Translations under genes and position numbers: made by a program
Origin: Phycisphaerae bacterium
GTDB taxonomy: Bacteria; Planctomycetota; Phycisphaerae; JAJVII01
Assembly: GCA_022072085.1 (NCBI GenBank)
Contig: JAJVII010000060.1
Location: forward strand, 41,575 to 105,574
Direction of reading: 5' to 3'
DNA length: 64,000 nucleotides
Shown here: piece after piece, positions 24,973-33,530 of the stretch
Layout: every line of letters starts with the position of its first letter
Position numbering within the stretch: position 1 is the stretch's first letter
Notes under the pieces: model-generated
The model's database searches: none
Told to the model about the DNA's origin: nothing
What the model saw: the letters and a program-made list of their open reading frames with translations, nothing else

Positions 24973-25862
24973 CCCTGTCGTCTGGCCAGGTAGCCCCGGA
25001 GCATCACGTCGTAAGGCGTGTCGGTCGCGGCGACGACGTACTCGATGCCGCTGTCGGCGCAGTCGCGGCGGTACTGGGCCAGGAACTGCTGCACCTGCTC
25101 CTTGTAGCTGTCGCGGACCATCTTGGGGTCCACCTGGATGCGGCTGTTGTCCTCCATGTCCACGAACGTCAGCAACTGGTTGAACGGCAGGTCCAGTTCC
25201 GCGCGGTCCATGACGTGGAACAGGATCACCTGGTGCTTCTTGTGGACGAAGTGCCGCAGGCCGCGCATGACCTCCTTCGGGTCGTCGTAGAGGTCGCTGA
25301 CGATGATGACCAGCCCGCGCTTGTGAATCTGCTCAGCAAGGTCGTGGAAGACCGGCCCGATCCGCGTCAGCTTGCCCGGCTGGATGCCTTCGAGCCGCTT
25401 GAACAGCTCGTCCAGGTGGGCCGGCGTCGAGCCGGGCGGCATGCGGAACCTCGCCGCCTCATCGAACGCGACGAAGCCGACCATGTCCTGCTGACGGGCC
25501 ATCAGGTAGGCCATCATCGCCGTCAGGTAGCAGCCGTATTCGAGCTTGGTCACGTCGCCGCTGGCGTAGTCCATGCTGCCCGAGACGTCCAGCAGGATGT
25601 GCGTGCGGAGGTTAGTCTCCTGCTCGAACTGCTTGATGTAGTAGCGGTCCGTGCGGGCCAGCGCCTTCCAGTCCAGGTGGCGGATTTCGTCGCCGACGGA
25701 ATACTCGCGGTGCTCGGCGAACTCGACCGACACGCCGCGGTGCGGGCTCTTGTGCAGGCCGGTGATGAATCCCTCGACCGCCATCCGGGCGACGAAGCTC
25801 AGCTTGCCCAGCCGAGACGCCTGCTGCGGCTGAAAGTACTTGTATCGCGAGGCCTTGGCCAT
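24966..25862 (-). CDS. DUF58 domain protein
   Basis: A 298-residue cytoplasmic protein. DUF58 hallmarks are REYSVGDEIRHLDWKALART near residue 55 and then a vWA-like fold with LLDVSGSMDY near residue 92. No membrane helices are evident. DUF58 proteins are encoded with MoxR ATPases and BatA/BatB-type vWA membrane proteins; the next gene on this strand is BatA-like. Its last three or so codons run into repeat E. It starts at ATG 25862, with another repeat E element between it and rsmD. The function is inferred from context only. Confidence 0.88.
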   Translation of the reverse strand: MAKASRYKYFQPQQASRLGKLSFVARMAVEGFITGLHKSPHRGVSVEFAEHREYSVGDEIRHLDWKALARTDRYYIKQFEQETNLRTHILLDVSGSMDYASGDVTKLEYGCYLTAMMAYLMARQQDMVGFVAFDEAARFRMPPGSTPAHLDELFKRLEGIQPGKLTRIGPVFHDLAEQIHKRGLVIIVSDLYDDPKEVMRGLRHFVHKKHQVILFHVMDRAELDLPFNQLLTFVDMEDNSRIQVDPKMVRDSYKEQVQQFLAQYRRDCADSGIEYVVAATDTPYDVMLRGYLARRQGK

Positions 25863-25876
25863 GGAGCACCGGGGAA

Positions 25877-25964
25877 GATGTCGGATGATGAATAGCGAGT
25901 GTCACATGGCAGGACGCGGCTCACAGTCCTTCATTCGACATTCGACATTCGTCACTCGACATTG
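25877..25964. repeat. repeat family E, copy 2
   Basis: Arms GATGTCGGATGATGAATAG (about 25878-25896) and a CATTCGACATTCGACATT-type run (25931-25964). It lies between rsmD and the DUF58 gene, and its right part encodes the last residues of rsmD. Confidence 0.7.
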
Positions 25965-26544
25965 CGTCTTGCGTCAGCACGATGAACGTCAGCGTCTGCG
26001 AGCCGTACTGGCGTTCCTGGTCGATCTTCAAACCGGCCGCCGCCGCCTCGGGCAACTGCACTCGCTGGTGCTTCTCGTGCCGCCAGACGATGACCGCGTC
26101 GGACGCGAACAGGCTTTGGTCGACGGCCTGGCACAGTTTCAACCACACCCGTTCGGCGTCGGTTTCGGTCAGCTTGTAGGGCGGGTCCAGGAAGACCACG
26201 TCCAGCGGGCCTGCGGGCGAACGCGGAATCGGCCGCATGAGGAAGTCCTGGCGGAGTACCAGCGATCGGTCGGTCAGGCCGAAGTCGGCCAGGTTGTCCT
26301 TCAGCGCCGCGATGGCCTTGCCGTCCTTTTCGACGAAGACGACGTGCTGGGCGCCGCGCGACAGGGCCTCGATGCCCAGGCTGCCGGTCCCGGCGAACAG
26401 GTCGGCGACGACCATGCCGGCGAAGTTCTGGCCGAGGATGTTGAACAGGTTCTCCTTCACCCGGTCGGTGATCGGTCGAGTGGTGTCGCGCCCCTGTGGC
26501 CCGCGCAGCAGCCGCCCGCGATGTGTGCCCGCGATAATCCGCAT
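25921..26544 (-). CDS. rsmD: 16S rRNA (guanine966-N2)-methyltransferase
   Basis: Methylates G966 of 16S rRNA in the small subunit. 207 residues. RsmD motifs are MRIIAGTHRGRLL at the N-terminus, RPITDRVKENLFNIL, the SAM site DLFAGTGSLGIEALSRGA and the catalytic VVFLDPPYKL. The last 13 residues (SSDECRMSNEGL region) are encoded by repeat E and are not part of the family, so the natural terminus was probably near TFIVLTQDA. It is divergent from the phosphatase gene at 26697 and the first gene of the minus-strand run ending at cca. Confidence 0.92.
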   Translation of the reverse strand: MRIIAGTHRGRLLRGPQGRDTTRPITDRVKENLFNILGQNFAGMVVADLFAGTGSLGIEALSRGAQHVVFVEKDGKAIAALKDNLADFGLTDRSLVLRQDFLMRPIPRSPAGPLDVVFLDPPYKLTETDAERVWLKLCQAVDQSLFASDAVIVWRHEKHQRVQLPEAAAAGLKIDQERQYGSQTLTFIVLTQDAMSSDECRMSNEGL

Positions 26545-26696
26545 GGCCGGATTATATTCCGAGGCAGGGGCTCGGGGCCAGAGGTCAGGGGCGGTTACCG
26601 ATCGCTAGCCTCGGCCTGTGTCGTCCCAATTGGACTTGCCCGCCCGGCGCGGGCTATCATTGCCCGTTCCGATGGTCAGCGAAATGGAGCCTCGCC

Positions 26697-27161
26697 ATGC
26701 CCACCGACGTCTTCGTGAAACTGTCCGACCGCCTGGCGTTTGCCGATCAGCCGACCGAGGCCCAGTTGCGCCAGCTCAAGGACGAGGGCTTTGCGACTAT
26801 CGTGAACCTCCGCGGCCAGGGCGAAGCCAATCAGCCCCTGTCGCCGGCGGACGAGGGCCGTCTGGCCGAGTCGCTGGGCCTGGCCTATCTGCACATCCCC
26901 GTCACGCCGCAGACGCTCGGCGTCGAACTGGGCGAGCGGTTCCTGGCCGCCTGCCGCGAGGCCGCTGGGCCGGTGCTGGTTCACTGCGCCGCCGGCATCC
27001 GGGCGGGCCTGTTCGCGATGATCCCCCACGCCCTGGACGCGGGCCTGGACGATCGGGCCGCCCTGGGCGAACTGGACCGGCTCAATGGCGGGGCTCCGTT
27101 CGGCAGCCCGCCCATGCGGGCCGTGGTGGCCGAGACGATCCGCCGCCACACCGGCAAGTAG
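26697..27161 (+). CDS. BLH/DUF442-type protein phosphatase
   Basis: A 154-residue soluble phosphatase of the dual-specificity-like fold. The P-loop is HCAAGIR at residues 96-102 (nucleophile C97, phosphate-binding R102), matching the HCxxGxxR-type loop closely. Upstream FATIVNLRGQGEAN is the usual DUF442/beta-lactamase-hydrolase-like phosphatase lead. The substrate is unknown: it could be phosphotyrosine, a phospholipid or an inositol phosphate. It starts at ATG 26697 with GGAG 9 bases before. It stands alone, divergent from rsmD, with the glyS promoter downstream. Confidence 0.78.
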   Translation: MPTDVFVKLSDRLAFADQPTEAQLRQLKDEGFATIVNLRGQGEANQPLSPADEGRLAESLGLAYLHIPVTPQTLGVELGERFLAACREAAGPVLVHCAAGIRAGLFAMIPHALDAGLDDRAALGELDRLNGGAPFGSPPMRAVVAETIRRHTGK

Positions 27162-27225
27162 CTCGGCATCCCCGCCATACGCCGGCCTCGCCGCTCGGGC
27201 TGATTTCCCCATAACTTTTCCCTCA

Positions 27226-27253
27226 TTGAACCGATACCAATTGCGGGTATCAT
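27226..27253 (+). promoter_or_regulatory. sigma-70-type promoter of the glycyl-tRNA synthetase gene
   Basis: TTGAAC, 16-base spacer, TATCAT. The start codon is 32 bases downstream of the -10. No T-box or other leader structure fits in the short leader. Confidence 0.5.
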
Positions 27254-27284
27254 CCTCGATTCATCACCAACCCGAGGACAGGAC

Positions 27285-29018
27285 ATGGCTGACGAGAAAC
27301 AGAACGAGCGGATGGAAAAACTGGTGTCGCTGTGCAAGCGGCGAGGGTTCATCTTCCCGGCGTCGGAGATCTACGGCGGTCTGAACGGCTTCTGGGACTA
27401 CGGGCCGATGGGCGCCGAGCTGAAGCGCAACATCAAGAACGCCTGGTGGCACGACATGGTGATCGATCGCCCGATCGGCCCGGACGGCCAGGAAGTGTCC
27501 ATCGTCGGCCTGGACTCGGCCATCATCCAGAACCCGCGGACGTGGGAGGCCTCGGGGCATCTGGCGGGGTTCACCGATCCGATGGTTGACTGCAAAGAGT
27601 GCAAGGCGCGATTTCGGGCGGATCAGGTATTTGTGCTTGGATGGATAAGTGAGCCAGAACTCCGCAGATTCAACGAGGAAGTACGCGTACTCTTCATTCC
27701 TGAAGGGGAATCGCTCTCACAGATAGACACGGAAGAGGTCGAGAGGCTTCTGAAGCACGAGGTGAGAAGAGCCCCCAAGCCTTACTTGAAGAGCGTTGTG
27801 GCTTCAGAGGCGGGGGAGGCCGAACGTAACTGCAAGCTATCGAGTCGGGAAGCCAAGCACTTGGGAAAGACATTCCCAATGAAACCGTACAGGTTGACTG
27901 ATTTTGTGGTGACTTTTGCGAACAGACTGCCACCGGCGCCGTGTCCAGGATGCGGAAAGGAAGGGTGTCTGACATCGCCGCGTCAGTTCAACATGATGTT
28001 CAAGACGTTCGTCGGGGCGAGCGAGGACTCGGCTTCGGCGGCCTACCTTCGGCCGGAGACGGCCCAGGGGATTTTCAACAACTACCTCAACGTCCTGAAC
28101 ACGTCCCGGGTCAAGGTTCCGTTCGGGATCGCCCAGGTGGGCAAGGCGTTCCGCAACGAGATCAACCCCCGCAACTACACCTTCCGCTCGCGCGAGTTTG
28201 AGCAGATGGAACTCGAATTCTTCGTTCCGCCGGACAAGGGGCGGGAGTGGTACGAGTTCTGGCGCAGCCAGCGGATCGAGTGGTACAAGAAGCACGGCCT
28301 GCGGTCCGACCACCTCCGCCCGCGCGAGCAGGGCAAGGACGAGCTGGCCCACTACAGCTCGGCCTGCACGGACATCGAGTATCTGTTCCCCTTCTCCGAC
28401 GAGCCGCAGGAACTGGAGGGCGTCGCCCACCGCGGCTGCTACGACCTGTCGCGGCACCAGGAATTTTCGGGCAAGGACATGAGTTTCTTCGACGACGAGG
28501 CCTGGCTGGCCGACCAGCCGAAGTTCGCCGACAAGTCGAAGGAGGAGCAGACGAAGATCAAGAATGCCGAGCCGTACCGCTACATCCCGCACGTGATCGA
28601 ACCGTCGGCTGGCGTGGACCGGTTCACGCTCGCGGTGCTCTGCGAGGCCTACACCGAGGACCAGGCGCCCGACGAGAAGGGCGTCATGCAGACCCGCGTG
28701 GTGATGAAGATTCACCCGCGGCTGGCCCCGATCAAGGTGGCCGTCTTCCCGCTGGTCCGCAAGGACGGCATGCCGGAGATCGCGACCGAACTCTACGGCC
28801 GCCTGAAACGCCGCTGGGTCTGTGACTACGACGAGAAGTCCGCGGTCGGCCGGCGTTACCGCCGCCACGACGAGATCGGCACGCCGTTCTGCGTGACGGT
28901 GGACGGCCAGACCAAGGAAGACGGCACGGTGACCATCCGCGAGCGGGACAGCATGACCCAGACGCGGGTGAAGCTGGAAGAGACGGAGGCCTGGATCGCC
29001 GAGCGGCTCACCGTCTGA
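27285..29018 (+). CDS. glyS: glycyl-tRNA synthetase, single-chain class II type (mosaic middle)
   Basis: Charges tRNA-Gly in the cytoplasm. A 577-residue alpha2-type enzyme (the single-polypeptide form, not the alpha/beta type). Motifs: GFWDYGPMGAELKRN (N-terminal), the insertion with CKEC (C103, C106) and CPGC (C220, C223), PRQFNMMFKT, motif 2 around FRNEINPRNYTFRSREFEQME, motif 3 EPSAGVDRF, and a C-terminal anticodon-binding domain (PIKVAVFPL). Residues about 108-230 are encoded by DNA with about 54% G+C and AGA/AGG/ATA/TTG codons, while the flanks are about 67% and use CGC/CTG. That stretch lies exactly between the two cysteine pairs. It is probably cotranscribed with the next gene, 9 bases away. 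Confidence 0.93.
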   Translation: MADEKQNERMEKLVSLCKRRGFIFPASEIYGGLNGFWDYGPMGAELKRNIKNAWWHDMVIDRPIGPDGQEVSIVGLDSAIIQNPRTWEASGHLAGFTDPMVDCKECKARFRADQVFVLGWISEPELRRFNEEVRVLFIPEGESLSQIDTEEVERLLKHEVRRAPKPYLKSVVASEAGEAERNCKLSSREAKHLGKTFPMKPYRLTDFVVTFANRLPPAPCPGCGKEGCLTSPRQFNMMFKTFVGASEDSASAAYLRPETAQGIFNNYLNVLNTSRVKVPFGIAQVGKAFRNEINPRNYTFRSREFEQMELEFFVPPDKGREWYEFWRSQRIEWYKKHGLRSDHLRPREQGKDELAHYSSACTDIEYLFPFSDEPQELEGVAHRGCYDLSRHQEFSGKDMSFFDDEAWLADQPKFADKSKEEQTKIKNAEPYRYIPHVIEPSAGVDRFTLAVLCEAYTEDQAPDEKGVMQTRVVMKIHPRLAPIKVAVFPLVRKDGMPEIATELYGRLKRRWVCDYDEKSAVGRRYRRHDEIGTPFCVTVDGQTKEDGTVTIRERDSMTQTRVKLEETEAWIAERLTV

Positions 29019-29027
29019 GGTCGAGCG

Positions 29028-29735
29028 ATGACGGCTCTTGCAGATGAACTTCGCGCGATGCTGATCGCCCGCGGCGCCGCCCGCGTGGGCTTCGCGGACC
29101 TGGAGTTTCTGCCGGCGGAGACTCGCGGGGGCCTGCCGCGCGGGGTCGCCATCCTGGCGGCCCTGGACCCGAAGATCATTGCCGGCATCACCGGCGGCCC
29201 GACCCGCGTGTACTTCGGCGAGTATGAACGGGCCAACACCCTGTTGACTCGCCTGGCTGAGGAGGCGGCTGAGTTCCTCCGCGCCCGCGGCTACCGGGCG
29301 GTGGCCGCTGCGGCGACGCTGGCAACCCTCGACCGCGCGACACTCACCACACCGCTGCCGCACAAGACGATCGCCACCCGGGCGGGCCTGGGCTGGATCG
29401 GCCGATGCGCTCTGCTGGTCACCGAGGAATTCGGTTCGGCGGTCCGAATGTCCGGCTTGGTCACCGACGCGCCGCTGCCGGTCGGCCAGCCGATCGAGAC
29501 GTCGCACTGCGGCGACTGCGAGTCCTGCGTGCGGGCCTGCCCAGCCGGCGCCCCGACAGGGGAGCAATGGCAGGCGGGCATGGCCCGGGGCGAGTTCTTC
29601 GACGCCTTCGCCTGCTGCCGCATGGCCGAGTCGCTGGCGGGCCGGGCGGGGATCGACCGAACGATCTGCGGCATCTGCATTGCCGCGTGTCCCTGGACGC
29701 TGCGGTATCTTCGACAGGCCGGCGTGCGGCCCTGA
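29028..29735 (+). CDS. QueG-like double [4Fe-4S] protein (short epoxyqueuosine reductase homologue)
   Basis: 235 residues. The DUF1730-like N-terminus (VGFADLEFLP) is followed by THC-like CGDCESCVRACP near residue 162 and a second cluster CGICIAACPW near the C-terminus, the bacterial double-cluster ferredoxin layout of QueG. QueG reduces epoxyqueuosine in tRNA using cobalamin, but it is longer (about 380 residues) and has HEAT-like repeats, absent here. This may therefore be a related reductive protein rather than a true QueG. It starts at ATG 29028, 9 bases after glyS, and is probably co-transcribed with it. Confidence 0.65.
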   Translation: MTALADELRAMLIARGAARVGFADLEFLPAETRGGLPRGVAILAALDPKIIAGITGGPTRVYFGEYERANTLLTRLAEEAAEFLRARGYRAVAAAATLATLDRATLTTPLPHKTIATRAGLGWIGRCALLVTEEFGSAVRMSGLVTDAPLPVGQPIETSHCGDCESCVRACPAGAPTGEQWQAGMARGEFFDAFACCRMAESLAGRAGIDRTICGICIAACPWTLRYLRQAGVRP

Positions 29736-29774
29736 GCGTCGGCGGCTTCCTGCCGCGTGCGATGCGGCGTTCGA

Positions 29775-30896
29775 TCAGGGGGCAGGGGGCGTGACGGGGG
29801 ACTTCTCTTCCACTTGTGCGACGCGCAGCACCCAGTCGTTGTCGATCTGCTCGACGACGTAAAGCACCGGCGCGTCCGGCGCCCAGGCGGCGAAGAACTG
29901 CCTGCCGGCGTCCATGTCCAGCAGCGTGCGTCCGTCCATGGCGACAATCGCGATGTGCCGCACGCCCGGCTGGGGCGACCAGCTTCCCGCGACGAATCGG
30001 CCCAGCGGGGAGATGGCCTGGACGTTCCATCGCGGGGATGTAGGCTCGTCCTGCGGCTGCGTCGTCGGCGCGGGCAGCCGGACCATGCCGGGCGTCAGCC
30101 GCGAGAGTTCATCTCCCCGCCAGTCCAGCCGCACGACGGCGCCGCCGGCCTCAGCCGCCAGGATCGACTCGCCGTCTGACGCGAGCGTGAGATGGTCGTA
30201 GAGCGGGCCGGTGCGGATCGGCCGCTCCTCGTGCGTCGCCTCGACGAAGAGGTAGAGCCCCGGGTCGTGTCGGCCGGGGAAGCCGATCCGCGAGGCAACC
30301 CATCGCCGCCGCCCGCCGGCGTCGATCATCTCGGTCGTGCCCGCGGGGGCCTGGACTGCTTCGTGGTCGCCAGTCTTGGCGTTGAAGCGGAAGAAGACGC
30401 TGCCGGCACGGATGAGGACGCTTTGCTCGCTGAGCAGGGCCAGCCGCGGACGTGCGGCGTCGAAGCCGATCAGGGCCCGCTTGAACCCCTGCTCGTCGGG
30501 CGGCTCGGGCTGGGTCGGATCCCACTGGGCGATCTGGAACGGCGTGGCGAACACCACGCGATCCAGTCGCGGCATGTAGACGGCGTCGGTGACGTTTGCG
30601 CCGACGGTCTGGCTGTAGACGGCCGGCTGGACGGAGAGCTGGCCCTGCGACCAGCAGGCGGCCCGGAAGCCGTCGAACGAATGGCCGGGCGATCGGCCGG
30701 TCGTGACCAGCCAGCCCTGCGGCGAAACGGAGAGGGAGCGGACCTGCCAGCCATCGGGCAGGGGAAACTCGTAGACGGCGACTCGGGGCAGTGGCGGCGG
30801 GGTGAAGTCGAGATCGACAGAGCCTCTCGGGCAGCCGGCCAGCAGGACAGCGGCTGCCGTCAGGAGCAGGCTCAGGATGGTCGCTCGCGGTGTCAC
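29775..30896 (-). CDS. unrecognised lipoprotein
   Basis: About 373 residues from GTG 30896, chosen because GAGGAG lies 7 bases upstream; an in-frame start at 30947 has no ribosome binding site. The signal ILSLLLTAAAVLLAGC carries a good lipobox (LAGC), so the mature protein is probably anchored to a membrane. The rest is beta-rich and full of WQVRSLSVSPQGW- and FVAGSWSPQPGVRHIAIV-type stretches typical of propeller folds. No enzymatic motif is seen. It is convergent with the QueG-like gene (40-base gap) and divergent from the sigma-54 activator. Confidence 0.7.
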   Translation of the reverse strand: MTPRATILSLLLTAAAVLLAGCPRGSVDLDFTPPPLPRVAVYEFPLPDGWQVRSLSVSPQGWLVTTGRSPGHSFDGFRAACWSQGQLSVQPAVYSQTVGANVTDAVYMPRLDRVVFATPFQIAQWDPTQPEPPDEQGFKRALIGFDAARPRLALLSEQSVLIRAGSVFFRFNAKTGDHEAVQAPAGTTEMIDAGGRRRWVASRIGFPGRHDPGLYLFVEATHEERPIRTGPLYDHLTLASDGESILAAEAGGAVVRLDWRGDELSRLTPGMVRLPAPTTQPQDEPTSPRWNVQAISPLGRFVAGSWSPQPGVRHIAIVAMDGRTLLDMDAGRQFFAAWAPDAPVLYVVEQIDNDWVLRVAQVEEKSPVTPPAP

Positions 30897-31024
30897 GTGG
30901 ACGCTCCTCGCAAGGCCTATTTTGGCAGCAGGGCGGGTGCGGATCAAGCCCTATGCGTGAAATGACTGGGAAAGCGCGACCTGGTCTCGCGGACGACCGT
31001 GTCCGGCGGGTCTGTTCAAGAAAT

Positions 31025-31040
31025 GGGCTATCAAATTGCA
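31025..31040 (+). promoter_or_regulatory. possible sigma-54 promoter (-24/-12)
   Basis: GGGCTATCAAATTGCA has GG and GC ten bases apart and a TTGC at -12, a partial fit to TGGCACG-N4-TTGCA. It precedes a sigma-54 activator gene at 31109, so autoregulation is possible. A TACAAT at 31051 is a competing weak signal. Confidence 0.3.
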
Positions 31041-31108
31041 CGCCGACCGGTACAATGCCTGACGATTGGGCATCTGTCAGGATTTAGCGTGCGCAAAGAA
31101 TAGGCAAT

Positions 31109-32713
31109 ATGGCCAATCACTCTGTCAATTCGATGGATACGCTGGCCGAGGTCACTCGCCGGATGTCGGCCAGTCTTTCGCTGGCTGAGGCGTTCCCCGA
31201 CGCCATGGCCGTCCTGGGCGCCCATTTGGATGTCAAGCGGGCGGCCCTCTATCTCCGCGACGAACGCAGCGAGCAGCTCGTGATCCAGGCCTCATGGAAC
31301 ATGACGACCGAGCAGATTCACCGCGGGCGGTTCAGCCTGGGCGAGGGCGTCGTGGGCTCGGTGGTGGCCAACGGGCACAGCCGCATCATTCCTGACGTTA
31401 CGCGCGAGCCGGACTTCCTCAACCGCACCGGCGGCCGGGTCCTCGACGGCGCCCCGCTGAGCTACATCTGTCACCCCCTGGTTCTGTCCGGACACGTCAT
31501 CGGGGCACTGGCGATCGATCTGCCGCACGTCAGCGAACGGCAGCTCGCCGACGACGCCCGCCTGCTGCGCATCGCCGCGGACATGATCGCCCAGCAGATT
31601 CAGATTCACCGTCTCGTGGCCCAGGAGAAGCGGACGCTGCTGGAGGAGAACGAGCAACTGCGGCAGTCGCTGGGCTCGCGCTACCGGTTCGACAATCTGG
31701 TCGGCCGATCGTCCGCGATGGAGCAGATATTCGAGACCGTTGCCCAGGTGGCCGTGACGCGCGCGACGGTGCTGATCACCGGCGAGACGGGAACCGGCAA
31801 GGAACTGATCGCCAAGGCCATCCACTACAACAGCCCGCGGCGCAGCGCCCCGTTCATCCGCGTCAACTGCGGGGCGCTGGCTGAGACGCTGCTGGAGAGC
31901 GAGCTGTTCGGCCACGTCGAGGGCGCCTTCACGGGGGCGACCCGCGACCGCATCGGCCGGTTCGAGGCGGCCAACGGCGGGACCATCCTGCTGGACGAGA
32001 TTCAGTCGCTCGAACCGCGGCTCCAGGTCAAGCTGCTCCGCGTGCTCCAGGAGCGCGAGCTGGAGCGCGTCGGCGCGACCACGCCGGTGAAGCTCGACGT
32101 CCGCATCATCGCCTCGTCCAATCTCTCGCTGGAGGACCGCGTCGCCGAAGGTGACTTCCGCGAGGACCTTTACTACCGGCTCAACGTCGTGCACATCTCG
32201 CTGCCGCCGCTGCGCCAGCGGCGAGAGGACATTCCCCGGCTGATCGACCACTTCCTGGACCGCTACAACCAGGAGAACTCGGTGTCGGTGACGCAGATCA
32301 GCCCGGCCGTGCTCGACCTGCTGCTGCGCTACCCCTGGCCGGGCAACGTCCGCGAACTGGAGAACGCGATCGAGCGGGCCGTCGTGATGTCCCGGGGCCA
32401 GGAACTGACCGAGAACCTGCTGCCGCTGGCTGTCCGCAACTGGGCCGCCCGGAACGAGTCGAGCATCCGGTCGCTGCCGTCGCAGTGGCCCTCCGACGTG
32501 GCCAGCCTGGCCGACCGCCTCGTCCGCCAGGTCCAGCACGACCCCGGCGGCGTGCAGGGCGAACTCTGGGAACGGGCCATCAGCGCGACCGAGCGGGCCC
32601 TGATCCAGTGCGGCCTGGAAGCGACCGACGGCGTGAAACTCGCCGCCGCCGACTACCTCGGCATCAACCGCAACACGCTGAACGCGAAGATCCGCAAGCT
32701 CGGGGCAGAGTGA
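31109..32713 (+). CDS. sigma-54-dependent transcriptional activator with GAF domain
   Basis: NifA-like enhancer-binding protein, 534 residues. The GAF sensor covers about residues 12-168. The AAA+ domain covers about 195-430, with Walker A GETGTGKE at 225-232, the sigma-54 contact GAFTGA at 272-277, Walker [10 protein letters not shown] and the arginine region [11 protein letters not shown]. The C-terminal Fis-type helix-turn-helix is [19 protein letters not shown]. There is no receiver domain, so the signal is probably a small ligand or partner binding the GAF. Target genes are unknown. Repeat E fills the gap to the next gene. Confidence 0.93.
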   Translation: MANHSVNSMDTLAEVTRRMSASLSLAEAFPDAMAVLGAHLDVKRAALYLRDERSEQLVIQASWNMTTEQIHRGRFSLGEGVVGSVVANGHSRIIPDVTREPDFLNRTGGRVLDGAPLSYICHPLVLSGHVIGALAIDLPHVSERQLADDARLLRIAADMIAQQIQIHRLVAQEKRTLLEENEQLRQSLGSRYRFDNLVGRSSAMEQIFETVAQVAVTRATVLITGETGTGKELIAKAIHYNSPRRSAPFIRVNCGALAETLLESELFGHVEGAFTGATRDRIGRFEAANGGTILLDEIQSLEPRLQVKLLRVLQERELERVGATTPVKLDVRIIASSNLSLEDRVAEGDFREDLYYRLNVVHISLPPLRQRREDIPRLIDHFLDRYNQENSVSVTQISPAVLDLLLRYPWPGNVRELENAIERAVVMSRGQELTENLLPLAVRNWAARNESSIRSLPSQWPSDVASLADRLVRQVQHDPGGVQGELWERAISATERALIQCGLEATDGVKLAAADYLGINRNTLNAKIRKLGAE

Positions 32714-32726
32714 CGAAGCCAGGGGG

Positions 32727-32866
32727 AAATGGCTAATTCCGAATGACGAATGGCGAATCAATGACCAATTGCCAATGACGAATCAAGAATGGATCATCGC
32801 AGGGGCTTCATTCGGGCTTCGTCATTCGGTATTCTCTAGTCATTGGGGTTTCGTCATTCGTCATCG
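32727..32866. repeat. repeat family E, copy 3 (two full arms)
   Basis: The left arm (32727-32792) carries GAATGACGAATGGCGAATCA-type units. The right arm (32807-32866) carries GTCATTCGGTATTC and CGTCATTCGTCAT units. Together they could fold as a long imperfect hairpin that ends 16 bases before the next start codon at 32882. Confidence 0.8.
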
Positions 32867-32881
32867 CCCCTTGGAGCCGCC

Positions 32882-33520
32882 ATGGCCTGCGACTATCCGA
32901 TCTTCCTGGACGTGAGCGGCCGACTGGCTGTCGTCGTCGGCGGCGGGGAGGTGGCGGCGCGCAAGGTTGACAAGCTGCTGGCTGCCGGCGCCCGCGTGCG
33001 CGTGGTGGCCCCGCAAGTCTGCGACGCGCTGGCTGCCCGATCCGACGCCGGGCTTCAGATCGTCCGCGAGCCGTTCCATCCCAGGTATCTCGCCGGCGCC
33101 CTGCTGGTCTTCGCCTGCACCGACAACCTCTGCGTCAACGGATCGGTCAAGACCGCCGCCGAGGACGCCGCCGTGCCGGCCAACATCGCCGACGATCCCG
33201 ACGTCTGTGACTTTATGGTTCCCGCGGTCCACGCCGCCGGGCCGGTGAAACTGGCGATCAGCACCGGCGGGGCGTCGCCGGCGCTGGCGCGCGAAATCCG
33301 CAAGTGGCTCCAGGCCAACCTGCCCGCGGGGCTGGGCCCGCTGGCCGATGAACTCGCCCGCGCCCGGCCGATCGTCCAGAGGCGTGTGCCGGCCGAGGCC
33401 GACCGCCGGGCCCTGTGGGATCGTCTCTGCGCCGCCGAGTCGATGGAACTGCTGGCTGAGCAGGGCCGCGACGCCTGGCGGGCCTGGCTGGAGCAACTGA
33501 TCGCCGCCGGGCGCCAATGA
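32882..33520 (+). CDS. precorrin-2 dehydrogenase / sirohydrochlorin ferrochelatase (CysG N-terminal type)
   Basis: NAD-dependent oxidation of precorrin-2 and possibly iron insertion, for siroheme. 212 residues. The N-terminal Rossmann motif is VVVGGGEVAARKVDKLL near residue 17. Then come VFACTDNLCVNGSV and VPAVHAAGPVKLAISTGGASPALAREIR, the conserved active-site region of CysG(B)/Met8-like proteins. There is no SUMT (methyltransferase) half. The start is ATG 32882 with GGAG just upstream; an in-frame ATG at 32843 lies within repeat E. No hem or cob genes are adjacent. The next gene starts 10 bases downstream. Confidence 0.88.
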   Translation: MACDYPIFLDVSGRLAVVVGGGEVAARKVDKLLAAGARVRVVAPQVCDALAARSDAGLQIVREPFHPRYLAGALLVFACTDNLCVNGSVKTAAEDAAVPANIADDPDVCDFMVPAVHAAGPVKLAISTGGASPALAREIRKWLQANLPAGLGPLADELARARPIVQRRVPAEADRRALWDRLCAAESMELLAEQGRDAWRAWLEQLIAAGRQ

Positions 33521-33530
33521 AAGACGCGAG

